DNA of 64,000 nucleotides, from NCBI RefSeq assembly GCF_036169555.1, contig NZ_CP108032.1, positions 8,122,001 through 8,186,000 on the forward strand, in the 5' to 3' direction. This DNA comes from Streptomyces sp. NBC_00306. Lineage in GTDB: Bacteria; Actinomycetota; Actinomycetes; Streptomycetales; Streptomycetaceae. Under the pieces are notes generated by a model. It saw nothing but the letters and a program-made list of their open reading frames with translations. It did no database searches and was not told where the DNA came from. A program made the position numbers and the translations under genes. Below, piece by piece: positions 16,509 through 25,696 of this stretch (its first letter is position 1; each line of letters begins with the position of its first letter).

Positions 16509-17636
16509 ATGAGCAGGGAACGGTTCCGCGTTCGGGCCGGTGTCAGAGACTGGCTGATCGCCGTCGGTGTGGCAGGGGCGCTGCTGGTCACCGGGCTGTC
16601 CGGGCAGCACTCCGGAACCGGGCTCGACCTGTTTGGCTACGTGTTGCTGGTGGTCGGTGGCCTGGCACTGGCCGGCGGGCGGCGGGCTCCGGTTGCCGTC
16701 CTGGCCGTCACCGGGCTGTGCGCGGCGGGGTACCAGGCGGCGGGGTTCGACGTGGCCGCCGTTGCATACCTGTTCGCGGTGTACGCGGCCATGCGGGCGG
16801 GACACCGCCTCGTCACGGTGGCGATAAGCGTGGGAGTGCTGGCCGCGCTTCCTATCGCCGCCCTGGCCTCGGGCCTGCACGACACCGGTGAGGCTTTCGC
16901 GCAGGCCCGCGGTGCCCTCGAAATCGCCTGGCTGATCGCGGCCGGGGCGGCGGGTGAAGCGTTGCGGCAGGCCGAGCGGCGGGCGGATGAGGCCGAGCGC
17001 TCCCGGGAGGAGACGGGGCGGCGCCGCGCCGACGAGGAGCGGCTGCGCATCGCGCGGGAGCTGCACGATTCGCTGACCCACCAGATCTCGGTCATCAAGG
17101 TGCAGTCCGAGGTCGCCGTCCACGTCGCCCGCAAGCGGGGTGAACCGGTGCCGGAGGCCCTGCTGGCGATCCAGGAGGCCGGCCGTGAGGCGACCCGGGA
17201 GCTCCGCGCGACCCTGGAGGTGCTCCGCGACGATGACACGGCCCCGCCGCGTGGGCTCGACCACGTCCCGGAACTCGTGGAAGGGGCCCGGAGTATCGGC
17301 TTGGACGCGACGCTGACGATCGAGGGGCAACGGCAGGTCGTGCCGGTGACGGTGGGCCGGACCGTCTACCGGATCGTTCAGGAGTCGCTCACCAACGTCT
17401 CCCGTCATGCGGATGCCCGTACGGCGTCGGTCCGGATCGACTGCCGTCCGGATGCCCTCGCGGTACGCATCGACGACGACGGCAAGGTCACTCCGGACAC
17501 TGCTCCGGTGCCCGGGGTCGGGCTGCTCGGGATGCGCGAACGCGTCACCGCCCTCGGCGGCCGTCTGCGGGCGGAACCACGGCGCGAGGGCGGCTTCACC
17601 GTCCAGGCCGAACTCCCCCTGGAACGAGCCTCATGA
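16509..17636 (+). CDS. NarL-family sensor histidine kinase
   Basis: This 375-aa membrane kinase has four or five N-terminal transmembrane helices (residues 15-145), a short coiled region, and a HisKA_3 dimerisation domain with phospho-acceptor H186 (ELHDSLTHQISV). The HATPase domain has the N-box VQESLTNVSRHA and G-box GVGLLGMRERV. There is little extracytoplasmic sequence, so it probably senses within or at the membrane. It phosphorylates the downstream response regulator, whose ATG overlaps its TGA (ATGA). An in-frame extension upstream of the ATG at 16509 has no family similarity. Confidence 0.93.
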   Translation: MSRERFRVRAGVRDWLIAVGVAGALLVTGLSGQHSGTGLDLFGYVLLVVGGLALAGGRRAPVAVLAVTGLCAAGYQAAGFDVAAVAYLFAVYAAMRAGHRLVTVAISVGVLAALPIAALASGLHDTGEAFAQARGALEIAWLIAAGAAGEALRQAERRADEAERSREETGRRRADEERLRIARELHDSLTHQISVIKVQSEVAVHVARKRGEPVPEALLAIQEAGREATRELRATLEVLRDDDTAPPRGLDHVPELVEGARSIGLDATLTIEGQRQVVPVTVGRTVYRIVQESLTNVSRHADARTASVRIDCRPDALAVRIDDDGKVTPDTAPVPGVGLLGMRERVTALGGRLRAEPRREGGFTVQAELPLERAS

Positions 17637-18295
17637 TCCGAGTCCTGCTGGTCGACGACCAGCCCCTCATCCGCAGCGGATTCCGCGCGCTCCTCGACCT
17701 CGAAGACGACATCGAGGTGGTGGCCGAGGCCGCCAACGGGAAGGAAGCCCTGGAGCTCGCCCAGGTGCACCTGCCCGACATCGCGCTCGTCGACATCCAG
17801 ATGCCGGTCATGGACGGCATCGAAACGACCCGGCGCATCGCCGCCGATCCAACTTTGGCCGGGGTGCACGTCGTCATCCTGACCAACTACGGCCTGGACG
17901 AATACGTCTTCGACGCCCTGCGGGCCGGCGCCGCCGGATTTCTCGTCAAGGACATCCTGCCGGAGGACTTCCTGCACGCCGTACGCGTGGCCGCGCGCGG
18001 AGACGCCCTTCTGGCACCGTCCATCACCCGCAAGCTGATCAACCGGTACGTCACCCAGCCACTCCCCGGCGCCACCGGCACGGGGCTGGAAGAACTCACC
18101 GGGCGCGAACGCGAGGCCGTCGCTCTGGTCGCGCACGGCCCGTCCAACGACGAGATCGCCAACCGCATGGTGATCAGCCCACTAACGGCGAAAACCCACG
18201 TCAACCGCGCCATGACCAAACTCCACGCCCGCGACCGTGCCCAGCTCGTGGTCCTCGCCTACCAGTCCGGCCTGGTCACCGCGCGCAGCTCATGA
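17633..18295 (+). CDS. NarL/FixJ-type response regulator
   Basis: This 220-aa protein has a receiver domain (residues 1-120) with phospho-acceptor D54 (ALVDIQMPVMDG), an acidic pair at D8/D9, and K near residue 104 (FLVKD). A LuxR-type helix-turn-helix follows at about 148-210 (LTGREREAVALVAHG, then TAKTHVNRAMTKL). It is translationally coupled to the kinase. No target promoter can be named; the membrane kinase and lack of an adjacent transporter leave the signal open. Confidence 0.94.
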   Translation: MIRVLLVDDQPLIRSGFRALLDLEDDIEVVAEAANGKEALELAQVHLPDIALVDIQMPVMDGIETTRRIAADPTLAGVHVVILTNYGLDEYVFDALRAGAAGFLVKDILPEDFLHAVRVAARGDALLAPSITRKLINRYVTQPLPGATGTGLEELTGREREAVALVAHGPSNDEIANRMVISPLTAKTHVNRAMTKLHARDRAQLVVLAYQSGLVTARSS

Positions 18296-18586
18296 CACCC
18301 ACGGTTCCGGCTGGAGTGCCATGTGCCTGGTCGCCTCGGCTGGGGGCTCCTACGTGTGTAGCGCTGCACGGAGCACTCGTACGAGACGTACGACCGGTGG
18401 GTGAGTTTGGGCCTCAAGACCGAGCCCAGCCAGTACGCCAGGAAAGGCTTCGAGGGTGCGATGCCGGGTGAGCACCGGGCCCTTCTTCGCTTCAGTGTGC
18501 AACCTGATCCAGGCGGTCGCCGTCTCAAGTAGTGCCACGTGAGTCTCTGCGCCGTTCCGATGCCACGGGGCAAACGTTCTGGATCA

Positions 18587-19078
18587 TCAGGGCGCCGGGT
18601 GGCCTGGACTCAGATCGTTGACATCGCGCAGGGTGAGCAGCGATCCACGAGCCAGCGGCTCGCCAGCCCCTCCTTCGACAGGTGTCAGGCAGAAGCCCAC
18701 GTGGTCTCCCCAGTCGGCCTGCTCCTCCACCCTTCCGATGAACCAGGCGCAGGCATCGTCCAGCACGGGAACGTCCTCACCTCTTGGCTGCCAGCGGACC
18801 CGTGCGAACTTGTCGATCCGGTCGCCGGTCTTGCCGCCGAACAACGCAGCGAGCTCGTGCTGTTCGCGCCGGAGCAGATGCACGCCGAGGAACCGGGCCT
18901 CGCGTGCCACACGGTAGGTGTGGTTCGCCTTGGACAGCCACACCACGAACCGCACCGGCTCCAGCGAAGACTGTGAGGCGAACCCGACCAGGCAGCCGGC
19001 CTGCTTGCCGTCTGCCTTCACCGTCACGACGTACATCGGGGGATCCAGCAGATCCGTGAACCCGTCCATGGTCACCAT
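18587..19078 (-). CDS. Flavin reductase-like FMN-binding protein
   Basis: This 163-aa protein has the split-barrel flavin-reductase fold. It starts DPPMYVVTVKADGKQAGCLV and has GFASQSSLEPVRFVVWLSKA as the FMN-binding loop, then HTYRVAREARFLGVHLL and a C-terminal DHVGFCLTPVEGG. Such proteins reduce FMN/FAD with NAD(P)H or act as flavoprotein oxidoreductases. The ATG at 19078 follows GGGAGG; an upstream extension to 19204 is rejected. There is no partner monooxygenase next to it. Confidence 0.9.
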   Translation of the reverse strand: MVTMDGFTDLLDPPMYVVTVKADGKQAGCLVGFASQSSLEPVRFVVWLSKANHTYRVAREARFLGVHLLRREQHELAALFGGKTGDRIDKFARVRWQPRGEDVPVLDDACAWFIGRVEEQADWGDHVGFCLTPVEGGAGEPLARGSLLTLRDVNDLSPGHPAP

Positions 19079-19510
19079 GGCAACAACCTCCCAGCCGATC
19101 GCCGGTTTCGTTCGTACCCGCAGCCGCTCGGAAGACGGAACGGGACCTGACACGCGTATGGCAGTCCGCCGACTACGGTTACCCGCCCCCGGCTGGCGGG
19201 ACACGGCTGGGGGAGTAGCGGCTCAGAGAGGCGGCCGGGAAACGCCTCCCGAACCGCAGGGCTGCCTCCGCCACCGCTACCGCCGCGGCGCCCGCAAGCA
19301 AGTACTCAGGCGAGGGGTGAGCATGGTTGCCGGGCCTGAGTGCGGGAGAGGAGCCGGAGCCGGTCGGCGCGGGCGTAGCGGCCGAGGAGGAGCGCATTCG
19401 GACGGGTGATCGGACTGGTAGCCGCGCTGACGATGGCTTCCGTGGTCGCCCGGGCTCGCATCCTGATTCTTCTCTGCGTCAACGCGACAGGCGTTGAGTG
19501 TCTGCGCGAG
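19079..19510. other. Gene-poor gap
   Basis: No gene is supported. Short plus-strand frames around 19180-19400 are low-complexity Gly/Arg and lack start signals. Confidence 0.45.
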
Positions 19511-20113
19511 TCAGCCGGCATTGCGCAGCCCTGTCAGGAGTCGGTCGAGGGCCTGCTCAACTGCGTGCGGGTCCCCGCCTCGTGCGATCCAGAGTGTGGC
19601 CTCGTTCATCGCCCCCGAGAGCAGCCGAGCCAGGGGTTCCACCGGCTGGTCGGCGATGATCCCGGCTGCGGCGAGTGCTTCCAGGGCGTCCGTGAGGTGC
19701 CGGGCGGAGTAGGCCTCGTCGAAGGCCCTCCACTCGTCCCAGCCGAGCACGGTTGGCGCGTCGAGGAGCAGGATCTGTCGCACCGCCGGGTCGGTGCCTG
19801 CGGCCAGGAAGGCCCGGCAGCCGGCCCGGAGTTGCTCCCAGAGGTCGTCGTACTGCTCGGCCGCGGTTGCGACTCGCTCGCCCAGTTCCTGCTGGACCTC
19901 GGCGACGACGGCTCGGAAGAGTCCTGCCTTGCTGTCGAAGTGGTGGTAGGCGGCCCCCTTGGTGACCCCGGCGGCCCCGGCCACCTCGGCCAGCACCACG
20001 TGGTGGTACCCGTCGGCGGCGAACCGGCGCCGTCCTTCGACAAGCAGCGCCTGCCGCGTGAACGCCCGCTGCTCCGACCGGCTGACCGCCATTGCGCGCA
20101 CCGCCCTCTCCAT
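19511..20113 (-). CDS. TetR-family repressor, divergent to VOC gene
   Basis: This 200-aa TetR regulator has its helix-turn-helix at residues 20-60 (EVAGAAGVTKGAAYHHFDSK) and a helical ligand domain after it. ATG 20113 (MERAVRAMAV) or 20092 is the start; a longer frame to 20224 would run through the operator and is rejected. It is transcribed away from the VOC gene at 20190, with a palindromic operator region between them. It probably represses itself and that gene. The ligand is unknown. Confidence 0.92.
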   Translation of the reverse strand: MERAVRAMAVSRSEQRAFTRQALLVEGRRRFAADGYHHVVLAEVAGAAGVTKGAAYHHFDSKAGLFRAVVAEVQQELGERVATAAEQYDDLWEQLRAGCRAFLAAGTDPAVRQILLLDAPTVLGWDEWRAFDEAYSARHLTDALEALAAAGIIADQPVEPLARLLSGAMNEATLWIARGGDPHAVEQALDRLLTGLRNAG

Positions 20114-20125
20114 TTCGCGTACCCG

Positions 20126-20165
20126 AGGTATGCTAACGCCATTAGTTCGCATACCTTCGGTATGC
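20126..20165. promoter_or_regulatory. Palindromic operator between TetR and VOC genes
   Basis: AGGTATGC at 20126-20133 and GCATACCT at 20149-20156 form an inverted repeat around CTAA-CGCCA-TTAG. A second palindrome, GCATACC-TTC-GGTATGC, spans 20149-20165. The nested symmetry and position in the divergent intergenic region indicate the binding site of the adjacent TetR repressor. Confidence 0.7.
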
Positions 20166-20189
20166 GAAGGGATGTGAAGGGCCTCTGCC

Positions 20190-20645
20190 ATGACGAACGA
20201 ACTCACGACCAGGACCACGCTCACGACCAGGCTCGGCGGCTTTTACCCGGTGCTCGCCACCCGGGACGTGGCCGCCTCCCGCGACTTCTACATCCGCCAC
20301 TTCGGTTTCGGTGTCACTTTCGAGGCGGACTGGTACGTCAGCCTGCGCCGTCCCGATGCGCCGCAGTACGAGCTGGCCCTCCTCGACTACGCCCACCCGA
20401 CCATCCCGGAGGGCCGCCGGGTCGCCCTCCGGGGCGGCTTGCTGCTGAATTTCGAGGTGGACGACGTGGACGCCGAGCATCAGCGGCTCGTGGCAGAGGG
20501 CGACCTGCACGAGGTACTGACGCTGCGTACGGAGGAGTTCGGTCAACGTCATTTCATCGTCGCCGCCCCCGACAATGTGCTGATCGACGTCATCACCGTC
20601 GTCCCGCCCGGTGAGGTGTACGCCGCCCACTACACCGACGACTGA
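20190..20645 (+). CDS. VOC/glyoxalase-family protein under TetR control
   Basis: This 151-aa single-module VOC protein has VLATRDVAASRDFYIRHFGF at the start, a central LLLNFEVDDVDAEHQRLVAE and a C-terminal beta strand ending VLIDVITVVPP. Metal-ligand positions are not obvious, so enzymatic versus binding (bleomycin-resistance-like) function is open. The ATG at 20190 follows GAAGGG. It diverges from a TetR gene and is followed by a PPOX-type gene on the same strand, 151 bp further on. Confidence 0.88.
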   Translation: MTNELTTRTTLTTRLGGFYPVLATRDVAASRDFYIRHFGFGVTFEADWYVSLRRPDAPQYELALLDYAHPTIPEGRRVALRGGLLLNFEVDDVDAEHQRLVAEGDLHEVLTLRTEEFGQRHFIVAAPDNVLIDVITVVPPGEVYAAHYTDD

Positions 20646-20796
20646 TACCCGTGCCGCAAGTCGGAGCAATGGCCTCAGGTCCCTCCGCTGCGGCCTTCTA
20701 CTGCGGGCCCCGGCCGGCACGTCGGCTCCCGCCACGAAGCACTGTCCGACCCGCCCTCTCACCTCACGCCCCCAGACCACCGAAAGGCTGCGCCCC

Positions 20797-21237
20797 ATGA
20801 GCGAGAACACCGCCACCGAGACCACCAGCGGCACCACCAGGAACGACGGCCCAGCCCCGAGAGCGCTCACCGACCAGGAGCTCTCCCACCTTTTGCAACA
20901 GCAGCAGTTCGGCGTACTCGCAAGCGTCAGGAGTACCGGCCACCCCCACCTGTCGACCGTCCTCTACGACTGGAACGCCGAGGAGCGCGAACTACGCGTC
21001 TCCTCCACTGCCGACCGTCTCAAAGTCCGCCAACTGCGCCGCGACCCGCACACCTCACTGCACGTCAGCGGTCCCGACGTCTGGTCGTTCGCCGTGGCGG
21101 AAGGCGAGGCGGAGATAGTGGACCCGGCCGCCGAGGTAGCCACAGGTGAGCAGCCGCTGCCCGACCGACGCGTGGTCATCCTGATCCACGTCTCTCGCCT
21201 GTACGGGACCGCCCTGGACATCCCCGCCCAGGACTGA
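20797..21237 (+). CDS. PPOX-class F420/FMN-dependent oxidoreductase
   Basis: This 146-aa split-barrel protein has the family sequence LLQQQQFGVLASVRSTGHPH followed by LSTVLYDWNAEERELRVSST and LKVRQLRRDPHTSLHVSGPD. It most resembles the F420-dependent PPOX-class group. The C-terminal region is shorter than usual: about 30 residues seem absent between VATGEQ and RRVVILIHVSRLYG. The core cofactor site is unaffected. ATG 20797 comes after an AAAGG-type site; an upstream extension is unlikely. It is possibly co-regulated with the VOC gene by the TetR repressor. Confidence 0.85.
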   Translation: MSENTATETTSGTTRNDGPAPRALTDQELSHLLQQQQFGVLASVRSTGHPHLSTVLYDWNAEERELRVSSTADRLKVRQLRRDPHTSLHVSGPDVWSFAVAEGEAEIVDPAAEVATGEQPLPDRRVVILIHVSRLYGTALDIPAQD

Positions 21238-21831
21238 GGTATCAGCAAGTACACCGGACGGAGGGAATGCGTCGCAGGCGGAGCGGAGCTGGATTCCGAG
21301 GCGGTCCACTGCTCCGGGCCCGCTTGGCCTGCGCCCTCGGCCGACTCCAGGCAACGGCCGGCCCGGGGACCACTTGCCAACGCGGAACTGCGCGACGGAG
21401 TGAACCGCGCACTGCGGCACTTCATGCAGCATCAGCCGCGCGTCGATCAGGCCCGCAGCGTTGCGGATCAGATCTGCTACGGGGTACGCATCGACTGGTC
21501 TGCGGCCGACGGGCGCCCCTGCGCCTGACGCTCCGCACCCACCTTTCATGGGGTGAGGGCCCCTGGCCGGGCGGGGCAGGGGCCCTCAGCGCGCTTCCGC
21601 GAGGGACGGATGAGCACGCGTCGCCCGAACAACGAAGCTCACCTGGGCCGGGTCACGGTTGTTCAGCCGGACAGCCCTGGCATGGGTTGTCCGGCTCGCC
21701 CGTTCAGGGGCATGCCGGGGCGCTGCCGGGTTACTCGATCCCCACGGGGAACGCTGCTGCTAGCGCCCTCAGTCAAACGGGCGCCGATACGCCGGCGACC
21801 AAGCCGATCGATCTTGAGGAGCATGCCTGCA
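21238..21831. other. Gene-poor gap with unassigned open frame
   Basis: A plus-strand frame stays open from 21238 to 21530. Its last 45 codons (GVNRALRHFMQHQPRVDQA, then RSVADQICYGVRIDW) look protein-like, but there is no convincing start or family. A hairpin-like GC repeat follows around 21551-21590. I see no other gene. Confidence 0.35.
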
Positions 21832-22431
21832 ATGCGCGCACTCTCGCTCGTCTGTTCACTGAATGCCTCGCCCCAGCCGTCCAGCAGTCAGCTGCTTGCC
21901 GAACAGGTGATGGCCGAGTTCAAGGAGCTCGGTGTGGAGGGGGAGGTGGTGCGGGTCGCGGATTTCGACGTCCGGCCAGGGGTGGAGATCGACATGGGCG
22001 ACGGCGACCAGTGGCCGGGGCTGCGGGAGAAGGTGATGCAGGCCGACATTCTCCTCATCGCCACACCGATCTGGCTGGGGCACCCCTCCAGCATCTGCCA
22101 GCGGGTCCTGGAGCGCCTGAACGCGGAAATATCCGAGACGGACGACGAAGGCCGTCCACTCGTCTACAGCAAGGTCGCCGCCGTGGCGGTCGTCGGCAAC
22201 GAGGACGGCGCGCACAACGTGAGCGCGAACGTCTTCCAGGGACTCAACGACATCGGCTTCTCCCTCGCCCCCGGAGCGGTCACCTACTGGGTCGGCGAAG
22301 CCCAGCACGGCACCGACTACCAAGACTTGGACAAGACACCCGACAGCGTGAAGGAGACGACCCACACGCTTGCCGTCAACGCCGTCCACCTGGCCCGGCA
22401 GCTCGCCGACCACCCCTACCCGCCCAGCTGA
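21832..22431 (+). CDS. Flavodoxin-fold NAD(P)H:FMN reductase-like protein
   Basis: This 199-aa protein has a flavodoxin-like fold. The FMN phosphate loop is near the N-terminus (LVCSLNASPQPSSSQLLAEQ), and further loops are ATPIWLGHPSSICQRVLERL and VVGNEDGAHNV. It is similar to NADPH-dependent FMN reductases and WrbA-like quinone reductases. The ATG at 21832 is 10 nt after GAGGAGC; an ATG at 21823 is too close to that site. It is followed by a small acidic protein. Substrate unknown. Confidence 0.88.
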   Translation: MRALSLVCSLNASPQPSSSQLLAEQVMAEFKELGVEGEVVRVADFDVRPGVEIDMGDGDQWPGLREKVMQADILLIATPIWLGHPSSICQRVLERLNAEISETDDEGRPLVYSKVAAVAVVGNEDGAHNVSANVFQGLNDIGFSLAPGAVTYWVGEAQHGTDYQDLDKTPDSVKETTHTLAVNAVHLARQLADHPYPPS

Positions 22432-22499
22432 GTCGGCGACGTGACGGCACAAAGCCCGGCCAGGAAGCCCCTTGAAATCCACCAAGCAGGGAAGTGCGC

Positions 22500-22685
22500 A
22501 TGAGTAACGAGAAGCACGAATCCGAGACAGCCGCGGACGAGGTTCTGCGGGAGGTTGAAGCAGCCGAGACCGACCTGGACGACGCGGGGGATGACGAGCG
22601 CGAGGGCGAAGCGGCCGATGCGCTCTCTCCCAGCGGAGAGGCGCAGGAGTCCATCCACAAGAAGCGCCGAAGCGGCGGACACTGA
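22500..22685 (+). CDS. Small acidic protein, unknown
   Basis: This 61-aa, strongly acidic protein begins MSNEKHESETAADEVLREVE and carries a short basic tail (KKRRSGGH). It has no hydrophobic core and is probably helical or disordered. The ATG at 22500 is preceded by GCAGGGAAG; a GTG two codons earlier is also possible. It lies 68 bp after the flavodoxin-like gene and may share its transcript. I do not recognise a family. Confidence 0.6.
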   Translation: MSNEKHESETAADEVLREVEAAETDLDDAGDDEREGEAADALSPSGEAQESIHKKRRSGGH

Positions 22686-22933
22686 GCGGAAAGCTGTCAC
22701 CCGGTCTCCTCAGGCATACGAGGCAACGGCCCCCTCCGAGCCCTTCCGCGGACCCAAACACGGCGGCGGTCCGGTGGTGGGCGAGGCTGCGATCTGCCGG
22801 CGGCACAGCCGACCATCACCTTCGCGCCGTAGAGCGCGAGCACGATTCAACGCACATTGTTGGGCACTGACCGGATAGCGACCCTCGCGCGTTCCGCGCC
22901 CGCAGTAGCCGAAGGAAGGGAATCCCGTCCCGT

Positions 22934-24199
22934 ATGAAGTCGCCTTCGAGTTCTTGGCATGACAGCACGCTCTCCCTTATGGCTCAGGGTTATGCCTGGT
23001 TGCCCGACCGCTTGCGCGGCACAGGTGGTGCCCCTGTTCAGACGCGTCTGCTGGGCAAGCGTGCGACCGCCCTGCACGGCAGAGACGCGGTGCACTTCTT
23101 CTACGACAGCGACCACATCAGGCGTCGTTCGGCTCTGCCCGGCCCTGTCCTGGACACCCTGTTCGGCCGCGGCGCCGTGCACACGCTGGACGGTCAGCAA
23201 CATGCGGCGCGTAAGGCCCTCTTCATGGCGTTGCTCAAGACGGACGACGCCGTGGCCGCCCTGGCCGAGCAGGCAGGCGACCAGTGGGATGTGGCCGCGA
23301 AGGAATGGGCGACGCACCCGCAGGTCGAACTCTTCACCGCATCCAGTGAGGTCATCGCCCAGTCGGTGTGCGCGTGGGCGGGCATTCCCCTCGCCCCCGA
23401 CGAGGCCCCGTCGCTCGCCGCCGACCTGGTGGCGATGGTCGACGGATTCGCAACGGTTGGCCCCCGCCACTGGAAAGCCCGGCGCGCACGCGCACGCCGT
23501 GAGATGTGGCTTCAGGACCTGATCGGCGGCCTACGAACCGCAACGGCGGCGGGCGACGTCGCCTCTCCTGACTCGGCCCTGCAAAGGGTGGCGCTGCATC
23601 GCGACGACACAGGACAGCTGCTGTCAGCGCAGACGGCCGCTGTGGAAGTCCTCAACATCATCCGCCCGGCAACCGCCGTCGCTTGGTTCGTGACCTTTGC
23701 CGCGCACGCCCTCCACCGCTGGCCGGATCGGCGGGAAGCGCTCCGTGAAGGCGGTACGTCCGAGGCGCTGGCGTTCGCTCACGAGGTTCGCCGCTTCTAC
23801 CCGTTCGTGCCCTTCGTCGGCGGTCTCGCGGCCCAGGATCTGCACTGGAAGGACGTGGCCATCCCCGAGGGCAGTCTCGTGTTGCTCGATGTCTACGGGC
23901 ATCAGCATGACGCTGACCTTTGGCCTGAGCCGTACCGCTTCAACCCCGCCCGGTTCCTCGATAGGAGCATGGCGAGCGACGAGCTGATCCCCCAGGGCGG
24001 GGGAGACACGGCAAGTGGACATCGCTGCCCGGGAGAGGACATCACCCTTGCTCTCTTGACCGTCCTGTCGGGTCGCCTCGCCGGCATGACCTACTCGGTA
24101 CCACCCCAGGATCTCTCGATCAGCCTGCATCGAGTGCCCGCCCGTCCACGGAGCGGTTTCCGCATGTCGCTGCGTACTTCCAACTCAGGGACTGTTTAA
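22934..24199 (+). CDS. CYP152-type cytochrome P450 fatty-acid peroxygenase
   Basis: This 421-aa P450 has haem ligand C365 in GHRCPGED and K-helix HEVRRFYPFVPFVGG. The I-helix reads NIIRPATAVAWF: Arg244-Pro245 replace the usual acid-alcohol pair. This is the hallmark of CYP152 enzymes (P450 BS-beta, SP-alpha, OleT), which use hydrogen peroxide to alpha/beta-hydroxylate or decarboxylate fatty acids. The substrate carboxylate binds the arginine. The ATG at 22934 follows GAAGGAAGGG. No redox partner is needed or seen nearby. The next gene is a cyclopropane-synthase-like methyltransferase, so a lipid-modifying pair is plausible. Confidence 0.95.
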   Translation: MKSPSSSWHDSTLSLMAQGYAWLPDRLRGTGGAPVQTRLLGKRATALHGRDAVHFFYDSDHIRRRSALPGPVLDTLFGRGAVHTLDGQQHAARKALFMALLKTDDAVAALAEQAGDQWDVAAKEWATHPQVELFTASSEVIAQSVCAWAGIPLAPDEAPSLAADLVAMVDGFATVGPRHWKARRARARREMWLQDLIGGLRTATAAGDVASPDSALQRVALHRDDTGQLLSAQTAAVEVLNIIRPATAVAWFVTFAAHALHRWPDRREALREGGTSEALAFAHEVRRFYPFVPFVGGLAAQDLHWKDVAIPEGSLVLLDVYGHQHDADLWPEPYRFNPARFLDRSMASDELIPQGGGDTASGHRCPGEDITLALLTVLSGRLAGMTYSVPPQDLSISLHRVPARPRSGFRMSLRTSNSGTV

Positions 24200-24531
24200 G
24201 CGCATTGTCGAGGCACCACGGCTGTAGCCGCTGCCGTCCTTGAGCGGTCGGCTCAGTCGGTCCGCTGTCAGGGGTGCTCCGGTCAATTGCAGGATGTCAT
24301 CGCGTTTCACGGCCATCGATCCCGCCGGGCCATCCCGCACGCCACAGGCCCCCGAAGGGTGGTACTGCATGCGGGCCGCCGGCAGCGTCGGTATCCCGCA
24401 CGTGTTCCCTTGAGCACTTCGCGGGCCTACGTTCATGCTGGTGTTTCTTGTCGCGGCGGCTCGGTGTGTATCCCATGGTGGCGGGCTGGAGACGGTTAGA
24501 GTGCGGGTTCTCCTGGTAGGCAGGGATCCAC
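24200..24531. other. Intergenic gap
   Basis: No gene is supported between the P450 and methyltransferase genes. The stretch probably holds the promoter of the methyltransferase gene; no clear terminator hairpin is seen. Confidence 0.45.
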
Positions 24532-25500
24532 GTGCGCAGACGCGGCAGACGCACCTACAAGGGCACGTCGCCTGAGGCGATCGTCCGGCAATACGACTAT
24601 CTCGGGACCTTTTACCGTCTCGCTCTGGGGCCCGACCTCGTCTTCTCCTATGCCATGTGGCAGGACGACGATTCCCTTGAATCGGCCCAGGTGCGCAAGC
24701 TCGACTACCACGTGGACGCCGCCCGCGCCGGCGGGGCGCGACGGGTTCTGGACGTGGGCTGCGGTTGGGGAAGCCTCCTGCGTCGCCTGGTGGAGGCGCA
24801 CCAGGTCGAGCATGCGGTGGGGGTCACGATGAGCCCTGGGCAGGCCGCCTGGATCCGTGAACAGCGCTGGCCCGGGTGCGAGGCGCGGGCGGAGAACTGG
24901 TACGACCATCAGCCCGACGCCCCTTACGATGCGATCATCGCCATCGAGGCCATCGAGCACTTCGCCGGCAGCACCCTCTTTAGGGCGAGGAGGGTGGCCC
25001 GCTACCGTGAATTCTTCGAACGGTCTCACGCATGGCTGCGGCCCGGAGGGCGGCTGTCTCTGCAAGCCAACACCTGGAATGACCGGGGGTGGGTCGCCGC
25101 CATGCTGCTGCCCTCGGAAGCACTGGCCGGGCCCTCTGACCAGCTCGGTGGCCGAACCGGGAAGCACGTGGCGGAAGCGGCCCGTGGGGGCCTGCGGAAC
25201 CTGCGTGAGGGCCTGCATGCGTCGCGCAAGGTCTTCCCGGAGATGTTTCTGCCCACCCGGGCGGAGATTGTTCAGGCCAGCAGGGGCACGTTCAGACTCA
25301 TCGACGAGCGCCGTGACCGCGACGACGGCGCCCGTACCATCCACGCCTGGCTCGAACGGCTTGAAGCCCACCGCGACCGCGGCAGCAGACTCGTCGGCCC
25401 CGATGCGGTCTCCGATCTCATCAGGGAACAGCGAACCTCACTGCGGTTCCAGCAGGAACGCCGTATCGGCGTCATTCGGATGACCTTCGAGCGCAGATGA
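24532..25500 (+). CDS. Cyclopropane-fatty-acid-synthase-like methyltransferase
   Basis: This 322-aa SAM-dependent methyltransferase of the CFA/mycolic-acid-cyclopropane-synthase superfamily starts with SPEAIVRQYDYLGTFYRLAL and has FSYAMWQDDDSLESAQVRKL. Motif I is VLDVGCGWGSLLRRLVE and a later motif is IIAIEAIEHFAG, as in CFA synthases. It lacks the long N-terminal domain of bacterial Cfa and is closer to the natural-product or lipid methyltransferases of this group. The GTG at 24532 follows GGCAGGG. Substrate unknown; the preceding CYP152 enzyme also acts on fatty acids. Confidence 0.9.
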   Translation: MRRRGRRTYKGTSPEAIVRQYDYLGTFYRLALGPDLVFSYAMWQDDDSLESAQVRKLDYHVDAARAGGARRVLDVGCGWGSLLRRLVEAHQVEHAVGVTMSPGQAAWIREQRWPGCEARAENWYDHQPDAPYDAIIAIEAIEHFAGSTLFRARRVARYREFFERSHAWLRPGGRLSLQANTWNDRGWVAAMLLPSEALAGPSDQLGGRTGKHVAEAARGGLRNLREGLHASRKVFPEMFLPTRAEIVQASRGTFRLIDERRDRDDGARTIHAWLERLEAHRDRGSRLVGPDAVSDLIREQRTSLRFQQERRIGVIRMTFERR

Positions 25501-25696
25501 GGCTTCGCAGGGCGGGGCTGCAGGCCAGCGACTCGTCCTTCCTCCCAACCGCCTGGGCGCCCCGAGGGTGATCCCTCCAGTTCCCCCGGGGGCGGGAGGC
25601 CAGGTGGTGGCGCGGGGCAGGTGCTTGCCCGGGTTGTGAGCCCGGCGAAATCAGGAAGAGTGAGTACAAGAGTAGTAAGACCGGAAAGGGGTCGTT

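Noticed and set aside
18350..18538. Minus-strand 62-codon frame as a transposase remnant
   Set aside because: Some protein-like flavour but no recognisable motif and no inverted repeats nearby.
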